Shown one piece after another: positions 6,201 through 10,599 of a stretch of DNA of 10,599 nt. Origin of the DNA: an uncultured Propionibacteriaceae bacterium (GTDB lineage Bacteria > Actinomycetota > Actinomycetes > Propionibacteriales > Propionibacteriaceae). Below the pieces are notes generated by a model, which did not search any database, had not been told where the DNA came from, and worked only from the letters and a program-made list of their open reading frames with translations. Where the stretch lies: NCBI GenBank assembly GCA_937988865.1, contig CALKHV010000007.1, positions 1 to 10,599 of the forward strand, read 5' to 3'. How positions within the stretch are numbered: position 1 is the stretch's first letter; every line of letters starts with the position of its first letter. Position numbers and translations under genes: made by a program.

Positions 6201-8205
6201 CGATCAGGAACTTGATGTGGCGCTGACGGATCGTCCGGCGGGCCCGGCGCGGCAGCTCGGCCCAGACCTCGGTGGCCGACAGGTTCGTCTGCAGGATGAA
6301 CGTCCCGCCCTCGACGAGTCCCTTCAGTGGGTCGGTGTGGCTGAACACCTTGTGGTCGGGCGACAGCACGACCTCGACGTCCTCGAGCTCGGCATTGGTG
6401 ACGAGCACCTTCTCGGGGCTCAGGGTGATGTAGTAGTTGGTCGGCGCGCCCGACTTCTCCGAGCCGTACTTGGGTGCCGACTTCGAGTGCATGTCGAGGA
6501 CGCCGGCGAGGATGTCGGTGAGCAGTTTGCCCGTGGCGATCGTGCCGTAGCCGCCCACAGAGTGGAAGCGGATCCGCAGTGCGCTGTCGGGGAGCAGGCG
6601 GGGGTTGGGTTCGGTCTCCAGCGCCATCAGCGCGGTCTCGGGGTAGGCCGCCCGCAGGCGGTCCTGGATCTCGGCGAGCCTCGGGGTCGGGTGTTGTGAG
6701 TAGAACTGCGAGCCCAGGTAGACCAACGGCGCGGAGTTCTCGCCGGTCATGTTCTTGACCGCCGCGATCAGGTGTCGCGGCTGCAGGTCGTGGCCGCCGA
6801 GACCGAAGATCGCCGTGGTGAGGCGGGGGGACGCGTCGATCGCCGGGATGCCTGCGTGGCGCACGCCGTCGGCGTTCTCGCGTCCCTTGTGGAGGGCCTG
6901 GACGACGAACGTCGTGAGCATCGTCTGGTCGGAGCGCTCCAGGACAGTGACGGCCGTCTTGCCTGCGAGGGCCGCGACGACCTCGGCCTCGGGGAAGGGC
7001 TGCAGCAGCTTGATCGCGATCAGGCCCGCCTTGATGCCCTGGGCGCGCAGGTGGGGCAGCACGGCCTCGACATCCTCGGTCACGGAACCCAGGCCGATCA
7101 TGACGACATCGGCGTCCTCACACATGACCGTCTGGATGGGGCTGTAGTGGCGTCCGGTCAGGTCGCCGTACTCGTCCATCGCACGGCGGACGAGTGACGG
7201 CACCGCGGCGACGAAGTGCGTCCGGTGGTCGACAGCGCCGGCCTGGAAGTCGGGCTGGTTCTGCACGGGGCCGGTCATGCCGGGGTTGTTCACGTCCACG
7301 AAGGCCGGCACCATCTGGCGGGTCCCCTTCATGGGCGCGTTGAGCCACTGGCGACGCCACTGGCCCTTCAGCGACTCGGGGACGAAGTCGATGGTCTCGC
7401 CGATGCAGTCGCCGTTGCCGCACGCCTCGACCTTGTCGGCGTGCGTGCGGATCAGGTACCTCAACTTGGCGAGATTGTTGGGCGCGAAGTCGTCGGCGTG
7501 ACGGTCGATGAACTGCTCGAGGGCGTGGACGCGTCCCTTGGCCCCGAACAGCATGGCCTGCGCCTCGGTCGGGCACTCGATGCGTCCGGCGGGGTCGCCC
7601 AGGTACTCGAGCAGGAGTTCGGGCTCGGGCAGGTCGGCCTCACTGAGCATGTGGCTCGTGGCGAACCCGTCCATGGTGTTGGCGACCGGGATCAGCGACA
7701 GTGCGGACGCCCGGTACGAGATGGCCGCGAAGTCGGCCGCTTCCTGCGGGTTGGCCCCGAAGAGCACGGTGTAGCCGCTCGTCAACAGGGTGTAGATGTC
7801 GTCGTGACCTGCCATGACGTTCAGGGAGTGCTTGCTCACCACGCGGGCCGCGACCTGCAGCACGAAGCCGCCGATCTTCTTGCCCACCGTGACGAAGTGC
7901 GATTCGAGCGCATAGAGGATGCCCTGGCTCGACGAGGCGTTCGAGATGAACTGCCCGCCGGTCAGCGCCGCTCCGAGCGCACCCGACTGCGCCGAGTGCT
8001 CACCCTCGGGCTCGAAGAAGAAGGGGTGCTTGCCCCACACGTTCACGGCACCCTCGGCGCGGGCCGCCTCATAGATCTCGCTGATCTCGGTGCTGGGTGT
8101 GATGGGGTAACCGATCACCCCACCGCACACGTGGCGCATCACATGGGCCACGGCCGCATTGCCGTTGATCACTCCGGGGATACCCGGGTACTTGGCTTCA
8201 CTCAT
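3223..8205 (-). CDS. Pyruvate:ferredoxin (2-oxoacid:acceptor) oxidoreductase, NifJ-like, extended
   Basis: This 1660-residue thiamine-diphosphate enzyme should oxidatively decarboxylate a 2-oxoacid (likely pyruvate) to acyl-CoA, or run in reverse. Canonical NifJ/PFOR chains have about 1170-1230 residues. Visible parts in order: alpha-type domain with YPITPS (33-38), E69 for thiamine activation, R121 for the substrate carboxylate; gamma-type domain about 545-735; a two-cluster ferredoxin domain (C847, C850, C853, C857 and C976, C979, C982, C986); beta-type domain with proximal-cluster ligands C1052, C1055, C1142 and C1346, thiamine/Mg motif GDGASYDIG (from 1232) and YSNTGGQ (N1266); then about 240 extra residues ending in a Ser/Ala-rich linker and a ferredoxin-like tail (C1598, C1601, C1604, C1654). 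Insertions lie around 210-340, 858-975 and 1068-1130. I chose ATG 8205 because GGAG lies eight bases upstream at 8217-8214; the GTG at 8223 has no such site. It is the first gene of an operon with the NfnBA-like flavoprotein. Substrate may instead be 2-oxoglutarate; see findings. Confidence 0.92.
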   Translation of the reverse strand: MSEAKYPGIPGVINGNAAVAHVMRHVCGGVIGYPITPSTEISEIYEAARAEGAVNVWGKHPFFFEPEGEHSAQSGALGAALTGGQFISNASSSQGILYALESHFVTVGKKIGGFVLQVAARVVSKHSLNVMAGHDDIYTLLTSGYTVLFGANPQEAADFAAISYRASALSLIPVANTMDGFATSHMLSEADLPEPELLLEYLGDPAGRIECPTEAQAMLFGAKGRVHALEQFIDRHADDFAPNNLAKLRYLIRTHADKVEACGNGDCIGETIDFVPESLKGQWRRQWLNAPMKGTRQMVPAFVDVNNPGMTGPVQNQPDFQAGAVDHRTHFVAAVPSLVRRAMDEYGDLTGRHYSPIQTVMCEDADVVMIGLGSVTEDVEAVLPHLRAQGIKAGLIAIKLLQPFPEAEVVAALAGKTAVTVLERSDQTMLTTFVVQALHKGRENADGVRHAGIPAIDASPRLTTAIFGLGGHDLQPRHLIAAVKNMTGENSAPLVYLGSQFYSQHPTPRLAEIQDRLRAAYPETALMALETEPNPRLLPDSALRIRFHSVGGYGTIATGKLLTDILAGVLDMHSKSAPKYGSEKSGAPTNYYITLSPEKVLVTNAELEDVEVVLSPDHKVFSHTDPLKGLVEGGTFILQTNLSATEVWAELPRRARRTIRQRHIKFLIVDAFSVAKRHAPTPELETRMMGIAFIGAVAAHVDRVAGGVSQDDILDRVRTQIAKKFGAKGSAVTEGNMAVIREGMRATSLVDYDAPEFVEIDQAPELVPLRTVALSASVAGGASCSGSSGLFDVDYYEEMVARPFREGEIGEAPVLPGSGLFMPAGTAAAKDKGLFRRTVPEFMAELCTGCMECALVCPDAAIPNRVHELRDLLLTAIKLIEVPEQDREALRDLVPALAHAVRDEYNARRDSRAFHELVADAVTGLSVDTLTRYVADLVAKLESFPVARTRPFFDAMERSMDGSGGLFSATIDPWKCTGCLECVDVCGPNALVARDQDAPLTAMLAERFEFMSRTPNTPGRFHVDATEAEGDTKRLFLDKGNYYATTGGHGGCRGCGEVTAIRMMMATNHAIGEKRRKRHTRELEQLVDQLSAKLFSLDDDEDERRERITGMLEVLERRLFLYESGPTGQGPSNTIVANATGCSSVYASTMPFNAYKDPWVNSLFQDAQPLAKGIFEGVSAQLVGDIRAIRQARLELEDAYDPAQDAPLKMLQWQSFSPDEMDLLPTVMTIGGDGASYDIGFGAMSRVLTSRTPIKIMVLNSGAYSNTGGQASTSSFTGQDSDLARHGVAHTGKEESRKELGILASFHPGAYVCSTTTAMQAHFLKCAMDFLTYTDGSSVMDVYTPCQSEQGIGDALANRRARLAVESRMSPLFVHDPRTGSNLHEWFSLDGNPDLDKPWSTTAVEYVDASGSVCLLETTLTPADFALGETRFKKQFRRLHAREVADAMTVAEYVELPVEERAGHTPFIYATDESRRLAKVAVSSVVIALVEERARHWRLLQYLSGQHVAELTAMHGSDVEGLRALYDEAMAERESSLDDLARAMSDLASSAGGSASSASLSFQRPVMATSGAVAPQSASVATMTRGPVYLSPADVSKCTDCKSCYQELPELFEKVRVVVDGEARTAARMIPGALEKITVTPDLERRIAKAKANCDAEILL
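3235..3238 (-). promoter_or_regulatory. Ribosome binding site of the flavoprotein inside the upstream gene
   Basis: GGAG on the minus strand, within the last codons of the 2-oxoacid oxidoreductase gene, stands eight bases before the GTG start at 3226. Together with the GTGA start/stop overlap this suggests coupled translation and matched amounts of the two proteins. Confidence 0.65.
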
Positions 8206-8213
8206 CGTCTTCA

Positions 8214-8217
8214 CTCC
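8214..8217 (-). promoter_or_regulatory. Ribosome binding site of the 2-oxoacid oxidoreductase
   Basis: GGAG on the minus strand lies eight bases before ATG 8205. It decides the start in favour of this ATG over the in-frame GTG at 8223, which lies upstream of the site. The downstream flavoprotein gene has the same GGAG plus eight-base spacing at 3238-3235. Confidence 0.7.
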
Positions 8218-8258
8218 GACCACGCCGTCATCCGGGCCTTGTCAGCCCCTTCATCTGC

Positions 8259-8264
8259 ACGCTA
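8259..8264 (-). promoter_or_regulatory. Candidate -10 box of the oxidoreductase operon (TAGCGT)
   Basis: On the minus strand TAGCGT fits TAnnnT and lies 53 bases before ATG 8205. The -35 region is weak (CCCGAG-like), so the call rests only on the hexamer and its position. Confidence 0.22.
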
Positions 8265-8318
8265 CGCCGAGGCCGGACGGGCTCGGGAAGCGGGTCCCCC
8301 GATACCCCCGTGGGTGTG

Positions 8319-8331
8319 CGGTCCGTGACCG
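8319..8331. promoter_or_regulatory. Perfect inverted repeat CGGTC-CGT-GACCG, possible operator
   Basis: Two perfect 5-base arms surround a 3-base spacer. The repeat is about 33 bases upstream of the candidate icd -10 box and about 55 bases upstream of the candidate -10 of the opposite operon, a fair place for a regulator of either or both. Five-base arms arise easily by chance in GC-rich DNA, and no known operator consensus is recognised. Confidence 0.25.
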
Positions 8332-8363
8332 TGGCAGCATCCGTGCCGCGCAGGCGACTTCGA

Positions 8364-8369
8364 TAGTCT
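8364..8369 (+). promoter_or_regulatory. Candidate -10 box of icd (TAGTCT)
   Basis: TAGTCT fits the actinobacterial TAnnnT -10 pattern and sits 52 bases before the icd ATG. No clear TTGACA-like -35 element is found at the usual distance, so this is only a candidate. Confidence 0.3.
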
Positions 8370-8404
8370 GGTCAGGCACCCGCCCCACCCACAACGGACG
8401 ATTC

Positions 8405-8411
8405 AAGGGAG
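8405..8411 (+). promoter_or_regulatory. Ribosome binding site of icd
   Basis: AAGGGAG lies ten bases before ATG 8422, the start that gives the MAKIIYTHTDEAP N-terminus expected of monomeric isocitrate dehydrogenases. Confidence 0.65.
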
Positions 8412-8421
8412 AATCCGACCC

Positions 8422-10599
<2,178 letters not shown>

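Larger units (their letters stand above)
8206..8421. promoter_or_regulatory. Divergent intergenic regulatory region
   Basis: These 216 bases separate the leftward oxidoreductase operon from the rightward icd gene, and must hold the promoters of both unless the operon is read from elsewhere. I see no convincing coding frame, RNA gene or terminator here. A 13-bp inverted repeat and one weak -10 candidate in each direction are listed separately. Neither -10 candidate has a good -35 box at 16-18 bases. Confidence 0.6.

Noticed and set aside
8206..8223. Alternative GTG start of the PFOR at 8223
   Set aside because: It adds only MVGVKT, has no good ribosome site of its own, and would include the GGAG that is well spaced from ATG 8205.
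7216..8328. Plus-strand open frame running into the intergenic region
   Set aside because: It is mostly antisense to the alpha-type domain of the PFOR, has no good ribosome site and a composition typical of shadow frames.

Overview
The window looks like a chromosomal segment of a high-GC actinobacterium. The evidence is roughly two-thirds G+C, strong G/C preference at third codon positions, GGAG-type ribosome sites, a GTG start, and a monomeric NADP-dependent isocitrate dehydrogenase of the kind found in corynebacteria and propionibacteria. A very large pyruvate:ferredoxin-oxidoreductase-like enzyme points to a lineage with an anaerobic or facultative lifestyle. A Propionibacteriaceae-like host is a guess from that combination, not something proven here.

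Layout: (1) bases 1-453 (+) hold the C-terminal part of a major facilitator superfamily transporter, cut by the window edge. (2) Bases 407-3226 (-) encode a 939-residue flavoprotein. It has an unrecognised N-terminal region of about 180 residues, then a GltD/NfnB-like iron-sulfur, FAD and NADPH module, then an NfnA/SudB-like ferredoxin-NAD(P) reductase module with a C-terminal cluster motif. (3) Bases 3223-8205 (-) encode a 1660-residue 2-oxoacid:acceptor oxidoreductase of the NifJ/PFOR type with several insertions and a C-terminal single-cluster ferredoxin-like tail. Genes 3 and 2 overlap by the four bases GTGA and form an operon transcribed leftwards. (4) A 216-bp divergent intergenic region (8206-8421) holds weak promoter candidates and a 13-bp inverted repeat. 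(5) Bases 8422 to the window end (+) encode nearly all of icd, lacking only about 15 C-terminal residues.

How the genes may work together (inference): the oxidoreductase decarboxylates a 2-oxoacid, probably pyruvate, to an acyl-CoA. It passes electrons along its internal iron-sulfur clusters to the C-terminal ferredoxin-like tail. The translationally coupled NfnBA-like fusion could take these electrons to NAD(P)+. That would make the pair a soluble 2-oxoacid:NAD(P)+ oxidoreductase, possibly with a bifurcation-type flavin chemistry. The divergent isocitrate dehydrogenase makes NADPH and 2-oxoglutarate, so the region as a whole concerns central carbon and NADPH balance. The most notable points are the architecture of the two big enzymes, a replaced cysteine ligand in the GltD-like iron-sulfur domain, and a strongly over-used DNA word GCGTCC/GGACGC across all genes.
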